From Enterocloster asparagiformis (GTDB lineage: Bacteria; Bacillota; Clostridia; Lachnospirales; Lachnospiraceae): DNA of 58,028 bases. The notes under the pieces are model-generated. The model saw only the letters and a list, made by a program, of their open reading frames with translations, was not told where the DNA came from and made no database searches. This document shows, one piece after another, positions 14,657-24,040 of this stretch. The position numbers and the translations under genes are program-made. The stretch covers positions 1 to 58,028 of the forward strand of contig JAGZSY010000038.1 in the NCBI GenBank assembly GCA_018380885.1, in the 5' to 3' direction. Every line of letters starts with the position of its first letter. Position 1 is the stretch's first letter.

Positions 14657-15267
14657 ACATCTATCTTCAGCTATTCCTCAGCTTTATACAGATCGGCGCC
14701 CTGAGCTTCGGCGGCGGCTACGCGGCCATGCCGCTGATCCAGCAGCAGGTAGTCACCCTGCACGGCTGGCTCTCCCCCGGCGAATTCACGGACCTGATCA
14801 CCATCTCCCAGATGACCCCCGGCCCGATCGCCATCAACTCCGCCACCTTTGTGGGCACCAGGATCGCGGGCTTCTGGGGCGCGGTTGCCGCCACCGTGGG
14901 CTGCGTCCTGCCCTCCTGCCTGCTGGTGTCCCTGCTGGCCTGGGCCTATCTGCGCTACCGCAACCTCTCGCTGATCCAGCAGGTGCTCACCTCCCTGCGC
15001 CCGGCCGTGATCGCCATGATCGCCTCGGCCGGCGTCAGCATCCTGGTCACCGCCCTTTGGCCCCAGGCAGCGGCGTTCACCGGTTCCCTGCCCCAGATTC
15101 TGGGAGCAGCCCTCCGTTCCGCCAACCTGCGCGCCTTTCTCATATTCCTGGGCGCCATGGTACTGCTGGTGCGTTACAAGCGCAATCCCATCCAGGTGAT
15201 GCTCCTGTCCGGCGTGGTGGAGGTTGCGTATCAGATGGTTATGAGAGCGCTGCCCGGTATGGCTTAG
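14653..15267 (+). CDS. CHR-family (chromate transporter type) protein, second half
   Basis: A 204-residue partner of the preceding gene, with motifs LSFGGGYAAMPLI and TPGPIAINSATFVG. The ATG overlaps the upstream stop (ATGA) and an AAAGGAGGTGA site lies inside the upstream gene, so the two are made in equal amounts. Expression is likely controlled by the divergent LysR regulator. Confidence 0.9.
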   Translation: MNIYLQLFLSFIQIGALSFGGGYAAMPLIQQQVVTLHGWLSPGEFTDLITISQMTPGPIAINSATFVGTRIAGFWGAVAATVGCVLPSCLLVSLLAWAYLRYRNLSLIQQVLTSLRPAVIAMIASAGVSILVTALWPQAAAFTGSLPQILGAALRSANLRAFLIFLGAMVLLVRYKRNPIQVMLLSGVVEVAYQMVMRALPGMA

Positions 15268-15286
15268 ACGCAGTTTTCCCAGCCGC

Positions 15287-15883
15287 CTACACCTCCCTGC
15301 CGTGCTCCTTGAGCCATGCCCTGCGCTGCCGGTAGTCCGGCAATACCCGCTCCACCTCGGCCCAAAACCGGTCGGAGTGGTTCATCTCCTTCCGGTGGGC
15401 CAGCTCGTGGACCACCACGTAGTCCAGAATCTCCGGCGGCATAAGGATCAGCTTCCAGTGGAAATTCAGATTTCCCTCCGCACTGCAGCTGCCCCACCTG
15501 GTCTTGGCCGCCCGGATGGAGATGCGCCCGTAGGTAACGCCCATGCGGCGGGCGAAATAGGCGGTCCGCCAGGCGATCCGCTTGCGCGCCTGCTCCCGGT
15601 ACCACCGCTCCAGGGCCGGGTCCCCCTCGTAGTCCCGGGGCCCCCGCGCCTCGGCGGCCTGCCTGCGCTCCCGCATGAGAAACCATTTCTCCACGATCCA
15701 TTCCCGTCGCTCTCCGACAAACTGTGTCACAGCCCGGTCCGGCGTCCGTTTGGGCACCCGCGCCAGCACCGTGCCGTCGCCCTTGACCTCCAGCCCCAGC
15801 GTCCTGCGGGCGGAATACACCACCTCCACCGGGATCGTACCGCTCTCCCCGCGGTCGCTCCAGTTCAAGCATATCTCTTTCAT
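15287..15883 (-). CDS. YgjP/SprT-like zinc metallopeptidase domain protein
   Basis: A 198-residue DUF45/YgjP-type protein with the zinc-binding HELAH (about residue 155), preceded by the family signature RWGSCSAEGNLNFHWKLILMP and followed by NHSDRFW. This is a single-domain cytoplasmic predicted metallopeptidase whose substrate is unknown. It stands alone, converging on the CHR genes. Start at ATG 15881-15883; a GTG directly upstream is possible. Confidence 0.85.
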   Translation of the reverse strand: MKEICLNWSDRGESGTIPVEVVYSARRTLGLEVKGDGTVLARVPKRTPDRAVTQFVGERREWIVEKWFLMRERRQAAEARGPRDYEGDPALERWYREQARKRIAWRTAYFARRMGVTYGRISIRAAKTRWGSCSAEGNLNFHWKLILMPPEILDYVVVHELAHRKEMNHSDRFWAEVERVLPDYRQRRAWLKEHGREV

Positions 15884-16003
15884 CACAGCCTGATCTCTCC
15901 CTTCCTCCCACAAACAAAGAACCGCCCCGGCCCGGCATCTCTGCCTGAAACCGGAACGGTCGTCCGTCCCCGCGTGATCCCGCTTAAGTCCCTGCCGCGG
16001 CCT

Positions 16004-16819
16004 TTAAAGGACGTCGGAAAAATGCGGCCGCAGCCGTTTGAACATTCTCAATCCCACCAGCAGCACCACAATGGTCACGCCCCAGAAATATAAAGTCATG
16101 GTGGGGCGTCTCCAGAACCAGTCGCCTGTGAGCATGCTGTCCCGGTATCCCGCTACAATGTAATAAAAGGGATTCAGCTTGAGCACCGTGCCGATCCAGG
16201 GGCTGCGGCTGGTAAAAATCGCCTCGTCGTACATAATCGGGGTCATCCAGATTCCGAACTGGAGACAAATCCCTACAATGTTGGCCATGTCCTTGAAAAA
16301 TACGTTCACCGCGCTGGTGAAATACCCGAACGCCAGCGCCAGCATGGCCGCGGCAAAGGTGTAGTACAAAATCTGTATCCAGGTGGCGAACACCGGCTGC
16401 CGGTAGGCAGCGTACAGGGCCAGCATAATCAGGATGAAGAAAGCGTGCACCAGCAGGCAGGACAGCAGCTTGATGATGGGCAGCATCTCCACCTTAAACA
16501 CCACTTTTTTTACCAGATAGCTGTACTCCTGCAGACAGCCCGTGATGGAGTTCAGCGCCTCGCTGTAAAAGAACCACGGCACCAGACCCGGAACCAGCCA
16601 CACCACATAGGTGGCGTTGGGCACCGGCGGGACCGTTTTCATCCCGTGCTCTCCGAAGATAAACCAGTAGATCAGCACGGTCACCAGCGGCTGCAGAAAC
16701 ATCCAGACAATCCCAAAATACGAGCCCACGAACCGCTTGCGGAAATCCGCCAGCGCCAGGTCCAGAATCATTTTCCGTTTTTTTACAATCTCTTTTATCA
16801 GAGAGATGACATACTTCAT
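16004..16819 (-). CDS. ABC-2 polysaccharide export permease (Wzm/TagG type)
   Basis: A 271-residue permease with six membrane helices and the family pattern LALADFRKRFVGSYFGIVWMF near the N-terminus and NPFYYIVAGYRDSML near the C-terminus. Members form the channel for export of O-antigen, teichoic acid or other undecaprenyl-linked glycans, together with an ATPase (Wzt/TagH). No ATPase gene is next to it on either side in this window, which is unusual. It is the last gene of the rfbC unit, 123 bases downstream of rfbC. Confidence 0.9.
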   Translation of the reverse strand: MKYVISLIKEIVKKRKMILDLALADFRKRFVGSYFGIVWMFLQPLVTVLIYWFIFGEHGMKTVPPVPNATYVVWLVPGLVPWFFYSEALNSITGCLQEYSYLVKKVVFKVEMLPIIKLLSCLLVHAFFILIMLALYAAYRQPVFATWIQILYYTFAAAMLALAFGYFTSAVNVFFKDMANIVGICLQFGIWMTPIMYDEAIFTSRSPWIGTVLKLNPFYYIVAGYRDSMLTGDWFWRRPTMTLYFWGVTIVVLLVGLRMFKRLRPHFSDVL

Positions 16820-16858
16820 ATGCGTTTAATTCCTTTTCTTGAGCATAAAAACATCCGC

Positions 16859-16932
16859 GCTATCCGCCCGCAGGCCAAACCTGCGCTGCAATGCAGCCGT
16901 ACAATCCGCCCGAAGGTCAAACCCGCGCACCG
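16859..16932. repeat. Two-copy direct repeat between rfbC and the export permease
   Basis: Two copies of about 25 bp (ATCCGCCCGCAGGCCAAACC near 16861 and ATCCGCCCGAAGGTCAAACC near 16903) differ at a few positions. They fill most of the gap and have no coding potential that I recognise. Confidence 0.6.
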
Positions 16933-16942
16933 CCGCATCTGA

Positions 16943-17497
16943 TCAGAACTTGAACGTGTCCCGCAGGCCGCTCCACTTCTGATCCTTCTCAGAGATGATC
17001 AGCTCCATTCCCTCCTCGATGGGCCACTCCACACCGATCTCAGGGTCGCTCCACAGCAGGCCGCCCTCGTCGCCCGGATGGTAGAAATCCGTGCATTTAT
17101 AGGCGAACTCCGCCTCGTCGGAGAGCACCAGGAAGCCGTGGGCAAACCCTTCCGGAATGTAGAACTGCTTCTTGTTCTCCGCGGACAGGGTCACGCCGAA
17201 CCATTTCCCATAGGTCTCTGAGTCGGAGCGCAGGTCCACCGCCACGTCGAACACTGTGCCGCGCACGGCGCGCACCAGCTTGCCCTGGGGATACTGCTTC
17301 TGAAAATGAAGGCCCCGCAGCACGCCCTTCACGGACATGGACTGGTTGTCCTGCACAAACACCATGTTCAGGCCAGCCTCCCTGAAATCATTCTGATTGT
17401 AGGTCTCCATAAAATATCCGCGCTCGTCCTTAAACACGGTCGGTTCAATCACATACAGCCCTTTGATGGGACAGGGCGTCACTTTTATCTTTCCCAT
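16943..17497 (-). CDS. rfbC: dTDP-4-dehydrorhamnose 3,5-epimerase
   Basis: A complete 184-residue cupin enzyme that makes dTDP-4-keto-L-rhamnose, the third step of dTDP-rhamnose synthesis. Signature regions seen are FKDERGYFMETYN, GVLRGLHFQ (catalytic His), DVAVDLRSDSETYGKW and PEGFAHGFLVLSD. The rfbA, rfbB and rfbD genes are not in the window. It supports rhamnose-containing surface glycan, matching the rhamnosyltransferase-like GT2 proteins around. It has its own promoter at 17586-17614. Confidence 0.95.
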   Translation of the reverse strand: MGKIKVTPCPIKGLYVIEPTVFKDERGYFMETYNQNDFREAGLNMVFVQDNQSMSVKGVLRGLHFQKQYPQGKLVRAVRGTVFDVAVDLRSDSETYGKWFGVTLSAENKKQFYIPEGFAHGFLVLSDEAEFAYKCTDFYHPGDEGGLLWSDPEIGVEWPIEEGMELIISEKDQKWSGLRDTFKF

Positions 17498-17585
17498 GAT
17501 TTTAATGCTCCTTTATTTTCAGAAGGCCTCAGACGCCTTCCATTTTATGTAAGCCCGTGCGGCAGACCCTGCCGTACATCTGGCA

Positions 17586-17614
17586 ATTCTATCACATTCC
17601 ACCGCCGCTGACAA
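17586..17614 (-). promoter_or_regulatory. Promoter of rfbC/export permease unit
   Basis: Minus strand: -35 TTGTCA (17609-17614), 17-bp spacer, -10 TAGAAT (17586-17591). A small hairpin GAAGGC/GCCTTC (17521-17539) lies in the leader. Confidence 0.6.
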
Positions 17615-17701
17615 TACCCGGAAACTTCATTTGCCCGGACGGGCCGGGATAAAGGCGGAGGTCCGCTCCGGGACCGGCGGCCGCTCTCAATTCGCCGCGG
17701 G

Positions 17702-19381
17702 CTACACCCGCAGGCACACCACCCCGAAAATCCGCAGAATCACATACACGTCAATGCATACCATGACAAACAGCAGCTTCCGGTCGTCGCAGTCCGTGCG
17801 CACCAGCCGGTCGTTTTTCAGCGACAGCGCGAATATGGGCAGCAGCGGCAGAAGATACCGTCCCTGCACGCCCTGGATGAAGGAGGCGCTCACGGGCGTC
17901 CAGGCCAGCAGCATGGAAAACATCAGCGCTCCCAGGCAGATCAGGCAGATGGTCCAGACCCAGGCCCGCTGTCCGCCCGAGATGTGCAGGGATTCCCCCG
18001 GCTTGCGGGAGGCCAGCATGAGCAGAAGAACCGCCAGCCCCAGCACCGCAACGTAAGGCGTGTTCAGCACCGGGTCCATATTTCCCAGACTGCCGCCGAT
18101 CATGCCGGAGAACAGCTCGCCGCCGTTCCACACCAGGGTGCTGTAAAACATTTTCAGCACCAACAGGGGGCTGTGGATCAGCTGGGCAAAGGAATACCCC
18201 GGTTCGTCGGCCCAGATCACATGCCTGTCCTGGATGCCCGTGTACAGGGCCACGGTCTGGCTGTTCACCACCAGCATTGCCAGCACAAAGGCTCCCAGAA
18301 CCGCGGCCGCGGCCGCCAGCCAGCGTCCCCAGCCGCCGAACTTTTTCACCGGAATCAGCAGGCACAGGCCGGCGATCACGCCGTAGACCATCTTGCAGGG
18401 CCCCATGACCGCCATCACCAGGGACAGAACCGCCACGTCCCTCAGCCGCACCCGTTCAGCCCGGTAAGCCAGGTCCAGGCAGACCGCGGTGAAGTAGGCG
18501 GACATGGACAGGATCATCACATCGTAGGACATGGAGGCGGTCAGGTTCAGCGTCATGGGCAGCAACCCCACGCCGAATACCACCTCCCTACCGAAGGGCA
18601 TCCGCTTCATGGTCAGATACCCCATTCCTGTGTAAAACAGCAGGTTTGCCAGGCGGCCCAGAAACAGCAGCCCTATGCTGCCAAGGCCCAGCAGCCTGGC
18701 CAGAGTGATCCCCACCGCCTGGGGCGCGTAGGCCAGAGGCGTGGTGTGCACGGCCGGCTGGTAGGAGACGGCGCCGCCGTCCGGGGCAGTTTCCCCACGA
18801 CCGGCAGCCGCATCTGCCGCGTTCTCCGCCCGGCCGTTCTCCCCCCTCTTTCCATACACCTCCCCGTAGGTATACTGTGTCACCATCTGCCCCAGCACCA
18901 CGGAATCCTTGTCCACCGTGCGCCCGCTGCCGTCGTCGGCCAGCACGTCCTCCAAGTCCTCCACCCAGGCATCCTCCGGGCGGATCAGCACGCGCCCGTC
19001 CTCATCCGCCGCGGTTTTTCCCATCAGGCAGTTGGACACCTGGTAGGCGGAAATGTAGTGGGCCACCTCGTCAGGCGCGGACAGCGGCGGAAGCACCACC
19101 GCAAACAGCGCGCCCAGCGTCAGGCTGCACACCACAAACACCCGCTCCAGGCTCCATTTTCTGCGGATCAGCAGCAGCCAGCCGGACACAGCCAAAAGCC
19201 CCAGCCCCCACAGAAACGCCAGCCCGTACCAGCCGTACAGGAAACGGTTTCCGGTCCTGGCGATGCCGTCCCGCACATCCAGCCCGTGCCAAAGCCCCAG
19301 GACCGCCACCGCCAGAACCCCGCAGATCAGCAGGCGCAGGCCGCGGTCCTTCAATTGTAACCTTCTGTCATTCGCGCTCAT
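17702..19381 (-). CDS. DUF2142 multi-span membrane protein
   Basis: A 559-residue membrane protein with about ten to twelve helices and the DUF2142 signature PPLSAPDEVAHYISAYQ near residue 100. The family resembles GT-C type glycosyltransferases and is found in glycan loci beside flippases and GT2 enzymes. An outside loop (about 145-205) contains an unusual Gly/Ala/Glu low-complexity stretch (ENGRAENAADAAAGRGE). It overlaps the DUF2304 gene by 14 bases. Role in glycan extension or processing on the outer face is inferred. Confidence 0.8.
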   Translation of the reverse strand: MSANDRRLQLKDRGLRLLICGVLAVAVLGLWHGLDVRDGIARTGNRFLYGWYGLAFLWGLGLLAVSGWLLLIRRKWSLERVFVVCSLTLGALFAVVLPPLSAPDEVAHYISAYQVSNCLMGKTAADEDGRVLIRPEDAWVEDLEDVLADDGSGRTVDKDSVVLGQMVTQYTYGEVYGKRGENGRAENAADAAAGRGETAPDGGAVSYQPAVHTTPLAYAPQAVGITLARLLGLGSIGLLFLGRLANLLFYTGMGYLTMKRMPFGREVVFGVGLLPMTLNLTASMSYDVMILSMSAYFTAVCLDLAYRAERVRLRDVAVLSLVMAVMGPCKMVYGVIAGLCLLIPVKKFGGWGRWLAAAAAVLGAFVLAMLVVNSQTVALYTGIQDRHVIWADEPGYSFAQLIHSPLLVLKMFYSTLVWNGGELFSGMIGGSLGNMDPVLNTPYVAVLGLAVLLLMLASRKPGESLHISGGQRAWVWTICLICLGALMFSMLLAWTPVSASFIQGVQGRYLLPLLPIFALSLKNDRLVRTDCDDRKLLFVMVCIDVYVILRIFGVVCLRV

Positions 19382-19778
19382 CTTCCACCCCGTCCGCTCT
19401 GTCTTTATCCTCCATCAGCTCCTGGACCTTCAGCTCCAGCTCCTCCTTCTCCTTCTGGTCCAGGGCCATTTTCTGGATCAGATCCTTCTGCTTGCTCTCA
19501 ATCTGCGACAGATGGATGGTCATGCTGAACACCTTGGCCATCAGCAGGAAAATGGTAAACAGAAACAGGAAGTTGGGGGTGGAGTAGATGCCCAGCAGTC
19601 TGGCGCAGATATTGGCCACCGGCGGGCAGACGGCAAATACCACCAGGAGCAGGGCCAGCATCACCCAGAACATAGCCGCCTCGATCTGAACCTTGGCCTG
19701 GCGTATCTTGCGCATCATGTACGCCAGAGTCGCCAGGGAGACAATGATCAGAATCACTCGGAACATCGGTTGCATCAT
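19368..19778 (-). CDS. DUF2304 membrane protein
   Basis: A 136-residue protein with three membrane helices (about 5-22, 35-55, 68-90) and a charged coiled-coil tail (100-136). DUF2304 proteins are almost always encoded with DPM1-type GT2 enzymes; one such enzyme is in the same operon (22155-22841). It is thought to anchor or assist the polyprenyl-phosphate glycosyltransferase. Overlap with DUF2142 suggests coupled translation. Confidence 0.85.
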   Translation of the reverse strand: MMQPMFRVILIIVSLATLAYMMRKIRQAKVQIEAAMFWVMLALLLVVFAVCPPVANICARLLGIYSTPNFLFLFTIFLLMAKVFSMTIHLSQIESKQKDLIQKMALDQKEKEELELKVQELMEDKDRADGVEDERE

Positions 19779-19817
19779 AGGAATCTCCTACCTTCTTTCG
19801 TCATTTCCGGGACAAGT

Positions 19818-20804
19818 TCACGCCCGGCTCCAGTATTCCTTGTTCATCGTACATTTGAGCACCAGGGGGCGCGGCAGCAGCCGGTAGCATTTGCCCACGC
19901 GGTAGCCCAGATACTTGAACCCGCTCTTCACAAACATCCCCGGCACCAGCCAGGGCCGGCGCTGCTTCACCAGATAGCGCGCCGTCTGCTTCACCAGGCG
20001 GATGCCCTCGCTCTCCGAGCGCACCTGGGAAAACAGCTCGGGGTGGTCGGCCTGGGACACGGCCAGGTCGAAATTCCGGCGGAACTGGGCCATGCAGCCG
20101 TAGTTGTGAGAGTGGATCACCCGCGCCTGGGCCACATAGGCCACGGCGTAGTCGTCCTCCAGCACGGCGCGGCCCGCGAAAATCATATCCTCATTGAAAA
20201 TAGTCCTGTTGGTAAAGCCGCCCTGGAACCAGAACTTTTCCCGGTCGTAGGCGCAGCAGACGTTGGAGGCGAAAAACGTCTTGATCCCCAGCTCCTGCAT
20301 ATCCGCCCTGGTTTTCACCCTGCTCTGCTCCGGGTAGTTGAAGGACCTTGTATACCGCTCCGCCAGATTGCAGTCCTTATCCGCCAGCTGGCGCGCGTAG
20401 GCCATGATCACCGACTCGCCCAAAGGGCCGCGCAGGTCAAAGGCCGATGCCAGGTGCTCGATCAGCTGGTTGTCGGCCGGCACCGCGTCGTCGGTCATAA
20501 ACACCATGATATCTGCGCGGCTGTAGCGCGCGCCCTGATTGCGGGTCCTGCCGTGGTCGAACTCCGCCTTTGTCAGGTGGTGGACCTCCAGCCCCTTGAT
20601 CCCCTCGTAGCCCTTGTCGTTCCAGTAGGATTTCTCCGTATTCATCACAATAATCTTCCGGATGGGGTACGTTTGCAGCTCCAGCATGCGCAGCAGGCGG
20701 CTGAATTTCTTATCCGGCTTGTAGGTCGGGATGATCACATCCACCGTGCGCCTGCGCCCGGCGCTTGCTCTCTCTCCACGCACATTCATTGTCTCATCCT
20801 GCAT
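19818..20804 (-). CDS. GT2 glycosyltransferase, rhamnosyltransferase-like
   Basis: A GT-A-fold family 2 enzyme with the start DVIIPTYKPD and the metal-binding segment MVFMTDDAVP around residue 100. The pattern NQGARYSRADIMVFMTDDA is seen in rhamnosyltransferases. ATG 20802-20804 is a reasonable start (328 residues); upstream GTG codons give slightly longer forms. The upstream flippase gene ends inside its start region, so the two are coupled. The sugar added is likely rhamnose, by inference from rfbC nearby. Confidence 0.85.
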   Translation of the reverse strand: MQDETMNVRGERASAGRRRTVDVIIPTYKPDKKFSRLLRMLELQTYPIRKIIVMNTEKSYWNDKGYEGIKGLEVHHLTKAEFDHGRTRNQGARYSRADIMVFMTDDAVPADNQLIEHLASAFDLRGPLGESVIMAYARQLADKDCNLAERYTRSFNYPEQSRVKTRADMQELGIKTFFASNVCCAYDREKFWFQGGFTNRTIFNEDMIFAGRAVLEDDYAVAYVAQARVIHSHNYGCMAQFRRNFDLAVSQADHPELFSQVRSESEGIRLVKQTARYLVKQRRPWLVPGMFVKSGFKYLGYRVGKCYRLLPRPLVLKCTMNKEYWSRA

Positions 20805-22107
20805 TCCCACGATTCTCCCCTTTCTCACATCTGTAGCCCCGGACCATACAAAATCCGAAGCCCGCAGTCAGCCCCATCATCAGCAGCAGATAGCAGCCAG
20901 CAGCCCCTCCCAGCCCCCAGCGCGTTACCATGGGGCCGGAAACCAGAGCCGCCGTGACGGCTGCCAGGAGATACACGATGAAAATAGCCTTCTGTTTTCT
21001 CATAATCACCAGCGCATAATACATCAAATTGGCCAGGGCGTAAAATCCCCCGCCCAAAACAATTACCACAAAGGCAGTCTGATATACGGTCAGAGAGCCC
21101 TCATAACCGGAGCCCAGGATGGACTCCATAATTCCCAGCACAAAGCGCCCCAAAATCATGGTGGCGCCCACAGCCAGCACCGTCAGGCCGGAGATGATGC
21201 CGCCCAGGCGGACCAGCTGCTCCTTAAAGCCCAGAAACAAATTTCCCTCCCACAGGTCCGTCAGCTTTGTCAGAAACGGCCGGATCACGAAATTCGCCAC
21301 CATGTAGATCACGGAGGTGGGCATGAAAATCAGGTTAAAGTACCCCGAGGCCGCGTCGCCGATGCGCGCGTCAATGGCGTACTTGGCGGAGGAAAATACA
21401 TAAAAGTCCAGAAACGCGGACAAAAACAGCAGCGCCGTGCTGCGAAACAGCCGGCTGCTCTGCCCCTCGCCCCTCATCCAGCTCACCCCGTCCACCGCGC
21501 GGATGACCGGGAGATTGAACAGGCAGACCCCGGCCACCTGGGCCGCCACCGCCGTCAGGCAGGCCGCGAACAGGCTCCGTGTGACCGCCAGGGCCAGCAG
21601 AAAGCAGGACACGGACAGCAGGGTGCGGAAAAAATTGGATTTTCCGGTAAGGTACAGGCTGCCCCGGCGCTGAAACTCCGACTCGTACACATCCGCGTAG
21701 CCGTCGATCACCTTGTACAGCACCAGCAAAATCAGGATCAATGCCTTGTACGGGGTGTAAAACCCGGCGGACACCCTGGCCGTCAGGTACACGCAGCCCG
21801 CCGCCAGCGCAGCCAGGCAGGTGAGATTGCGGTGCTCCAGGTAGTCCTTAAAGGAATACTCGCCCCTGTTATCCGTGATCTGGAAGGGGCGTATTCCGAA
21901 GTAAGCGATGATAAACATCTGCTGGCCCAGGGTGGAAAATCCGAAGGAAAATATCCCTCCCTCGTCCTCCCCGATCATGCGTATGACCAGAAAGGACAGC
22001 ACCATGCTGGCCAATGCGTAGCAGAAGCTGCCCGCGGTGTTCCACAGGATGTTCTGCCGTTCAATATTGCCGCCCTTATACAGCAGGCGGGTTGTCAGTT
22101 TGTTCAT
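20794..22107 (-). CDS. Wzx-like polysaccharide flippase
   Basis: A 437-residue protein with about twelve membrane helices, of the MATE/MOP flippase type (start NIERQNILWNTAGSFCYALAS). Such proteins flip undecaprenyl-linked repeat units across the membrane. It sits in the middle of the glycan operon between two GT2 genes. ATG 22105-22107 has GGAGG at correct spacing; the GTG four codons earlier overlaps this site. Coexistence with an ABC-2 permease 4 kb away implies two export routes. Confidence 0.85.
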   Translation of the reverse strand: MNKLTTRLLYKGGNIERQNILWNTAGSFCYALASMVLSFLVIRMIGEDEGGIFSFGFSTLGQQMFIIAYFGIRPFQITDNRGEYSFKDYLEHRNLTCLAALAAGCVYLTARVSAGFYTPYKALILILLVLYKVIDGYADVYESEFQRRGSLYLTGKSNFFRTLLSVSCFLLALAVTRSLFAACLTAVAAQVAGVCLFNLPVIRAVDGVSWMRGEGQSSRLFRSTALLFLSAFLDFYVFSSAKYAIDARIGDAASGYFNLIFMPTSVIYMVANFVIRPFLTKLTDLWEGNLFLGFKEQLVRLGGIISGLTVLAVGATMILGRFVLGIMESILGSGYEGSLTVYQTAFVVIVLGGGFYALANLMYYALVIMRKQKAIFIVYLLAAVTAALVSGPMVTRWGLGGAAGCYLLLMMGLTAGFGFCMVRGYRCEKGENRGNAG

Positions 22108-22154
22108 TTCATCCTCCACCCGGCGGAGCCGCTGTTGTAATCCTTAACCGGCTC

Positions 22155-22841
22155 TCACCGCTTGCGGAAATTCTGGATCAGCAGTATGGAAGTCAGCATC
22201 CGCATCATATATTTGGCCGCCACAACGGGCTTTAGGTAGCTCTCCCCGGCCAGGCGGTCGTCGATCTCCACCTGGATTTCCGCCACCCTGGCCCCCTGCT
22301 TGATCAGAAAGGACAGCGTATCCGGCTCTGGTCCGTAGTTTAAATTCAGCGCAAACTCCTCGATCATGCTGCGGTTGAACATGCGCATGCCGGAGGTGGG
22401 ATCGCAGATTTTCGCGCCCGTGGTCAGGCGGATCGCCGCGCCGATTACGCGGCTGCCCAGCATACGGGGGGACCAGCCTTTTTTCTGTTCCACAAACCGG
22501 GAACCGATCACAATATCGTATCCCTCATCCATCTTATCCCGCATGGCGCCGATATATTCCGGCCGGTGCTGGCCGTCCCCGTCAAATTGTATGGCGTACT
22601 TGTAGCCCTTCAGGTAGGCGTACTTCATTCCCGCCTGAAAGCAGCCGGCCAGCCCCAGGTTCACCGGCAGGTCCAGCAGATTGTAGCCGTTTTCCCGGCA
22701 GATTCTGGCCGTGGAGTCGCGGGAGCCGTCGTTGACCACAATGTAGTCCAATTCCGGAAAATCCTCCGCCAGGCGGCCCACCACCTTCCGTATATTTTTT
22801 TCTTCATTGTAAGCCGGTATTACCAGCAGCACCTTGTCCAT
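22155..22841 (-). CDS. GT2 polyprenyl-phosphate glycosyltransferase (DPM1-like)
   Basis: A 228-residue short GT2 enzyme with VIPAYNEEKNI at the N-terminus, VVNDGSRDST, and the catalytic QFDGDGQHRPEYI. This is the dolichyl/undecaprenyl-phosphate mannose synthase type that charges lipid carriers with a single sugar. It has no C-terminal membrane helices; the DUF2304 protein in the same operon likely provides the anchor. Start behind AAGAGGAACGGATC. Confidence 0.9.
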   Translation of the reverse strand: MDKVLLVIPAYNEEKNIRKVVGRLAEDFPELDYIVVNDGSRDSTARICRENGYNLLDLPVNLGLAGCFQAGMKYAYLKGYKYAIQFDGDGQHRPEYIGAMRDKMDEGYDIVIGSRFVEQKKGWSPRMLGSRVIGAAIRLTTGAKICDPTSGMRMFNRSMIEEFALNLNYGPEPDTLSFLIKQGARVAEIQVEIDDRLAGESYLKPVVAAKYMMRMLTSILLIQNFRKR

Positions 22842-22901
22842 GATCCGTTCCTCTTATCCAAAGCAGCGCGCTTCGGCATTTATCGTATTTTGTCCCGGCG
22901 T

Positions 22902-24017
22902 TCAGGCCATCTCCCGGATGAGCCCGCAGATCCGGTCCACGTCCTCCAGCGCCAAATCCGCGTACAGCGGCAGGGTCAGCACCCGGTCCGCGATATACTT
23001 GGCCACCGGCGTATCCTCTGAGGAAAATCTGCCCTCATAACACTGGAAATCGTTGATCAGCGGGTAAAAATACTTCCGCGGGAAAATCTGATGGGCCCCA
23101 AGCTCCTGGTACACCTGGTCCCGGCTTACGGCAAAGCCGTCGAACACCACCGGGAAATAGGCGTAATTGGGCTTCACGCCCGGCCGGTACTCCGGCAGCC
23201 TTAAGCCCTTCACGCCCGCCAGATTCTCCAGATACCGCTCCACCACGCGGCGGCGTTTCCCGATCTCTTCGTCCACATGGCGCAGATTGCACAGGCCCAT
23301 TGCGGCCTGAAATTCGTTCATCTTGGCGTTGCCGCCCACCCAGACCACATGGTCCTGATCCACGATGCCGAAATTCTTCAGGCAGTTCAGCCGGTGCTCC
23401 ATCCACTGCTCCCGGAAGGCCACCGCCCCGCCCTCGATGGTGTGGTACACCTTGGTGGCGTGAAAGCTGAAAATGCTGGCATCCCCGAACATGGCCGTGC
23501 CCACTCCGTTGTAGGTCTCCCCGAAGGTGTGGGCCGCATCGTAGATCACCTTTAAATTATGCCTCCTTGCGATGGCTTCAATCCGCTCCACGTCGCATAT
23601 ATTTCCATAAACGTGCACCGGCAGGATCGCGGAGGTCTTTTCCGTGATCAGCGCCTCGATCTTGTCCACATCCATGGTGTAGTCCACAGGGTTGATGTCG
23701 CAGAACACCGGCGTCAGCCCGTTGCGCACGATGGCGTGGGTGGTGGAGGCAAAGGTAAAGGGCGTTGTGATCACCTCGCCCGTCAGCTCCATGGCCTGGA
23801 TCACCATCTCCAGGGCCATGTGGCCGTTGGTAAAGAGCACCAGACTGGCGGCGCCCAGATACTCACGCAGCTTTTGCTCCAGCTCCTTGTGATAATCTCC
23901 CATATTGGTCAGCCACCTGGACTCCCAGATGGGCTTTAGCATTTCCGTAAATTCCTCGAACGGCGGCAGGGAGGACCTTGTCACCAGTATCGGTTTTTCC
24001 GTTTGATTCGCAGACAT
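22902..24017 (-). CDS. DegT/DnrJ/EryC1/StrS sugar aminotransferase
   Basis: A 371-residue PLP enzyme of the sugar aminotransferase family. It has the motif FTFASTTHAIVRNGLTPVFCDI, the PLP-contacting YDAAHTFG and the Schiff-base lysine in FHATKVYHTIEGG. Members convert nucleotide-linked 3- or 4-keto-6-deoxysugars into amino sugars. ATG 24015-24017 is preferred (GAAAGGAACG seven bases upstream). It points to an amino-deoxyhexose in the surface glycan; the exact sugar cannot be told. Confidence 0.9.
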   Translation of the reverse strand: MSANQTEKPILVTRSSLPPFEEFTEMLKPIWESRWLTNMGDYHKELEQKLREYLGAASLVLFTNGHMALEMVIQAMELTGEVITTPFTFASTTHAIVRNGLTPVFCDINPVDYTMDVDKIEALITEKTSAILPVHVYGNICDVERIEAIARRHNLKVIYDAAHTFGETYNGVGTAMFGDASIFSFHATKVYHTIEGGAVAFREQWMEHRLNCLKNFGIVDQDHVVWVGGNAKMNEFQAAMGLCNLRHVDEEIGKRRRVVERYLENLAGVKGLRLPEYRPGVKPNYAYFPVVFDGFAVSRDQVYQELGAHQIFPRKYFYPLINDFQCYEGRFSSEDTPVAKYIADRVLTLPLYADLALEDVDRICGLIREMA

Positions 24018-24040
24018 AATCGTTCCTTTCCGTGCAGGCG

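Noticed and set aside
17984..19360. Long rightward frame opposite the DUF2142 gene
   Set aside because: Its His/Gln/Pro-rich composition is typical of antisense GC-rich coding DNA, and the membrane-protein frame on the other strand is clearly real.
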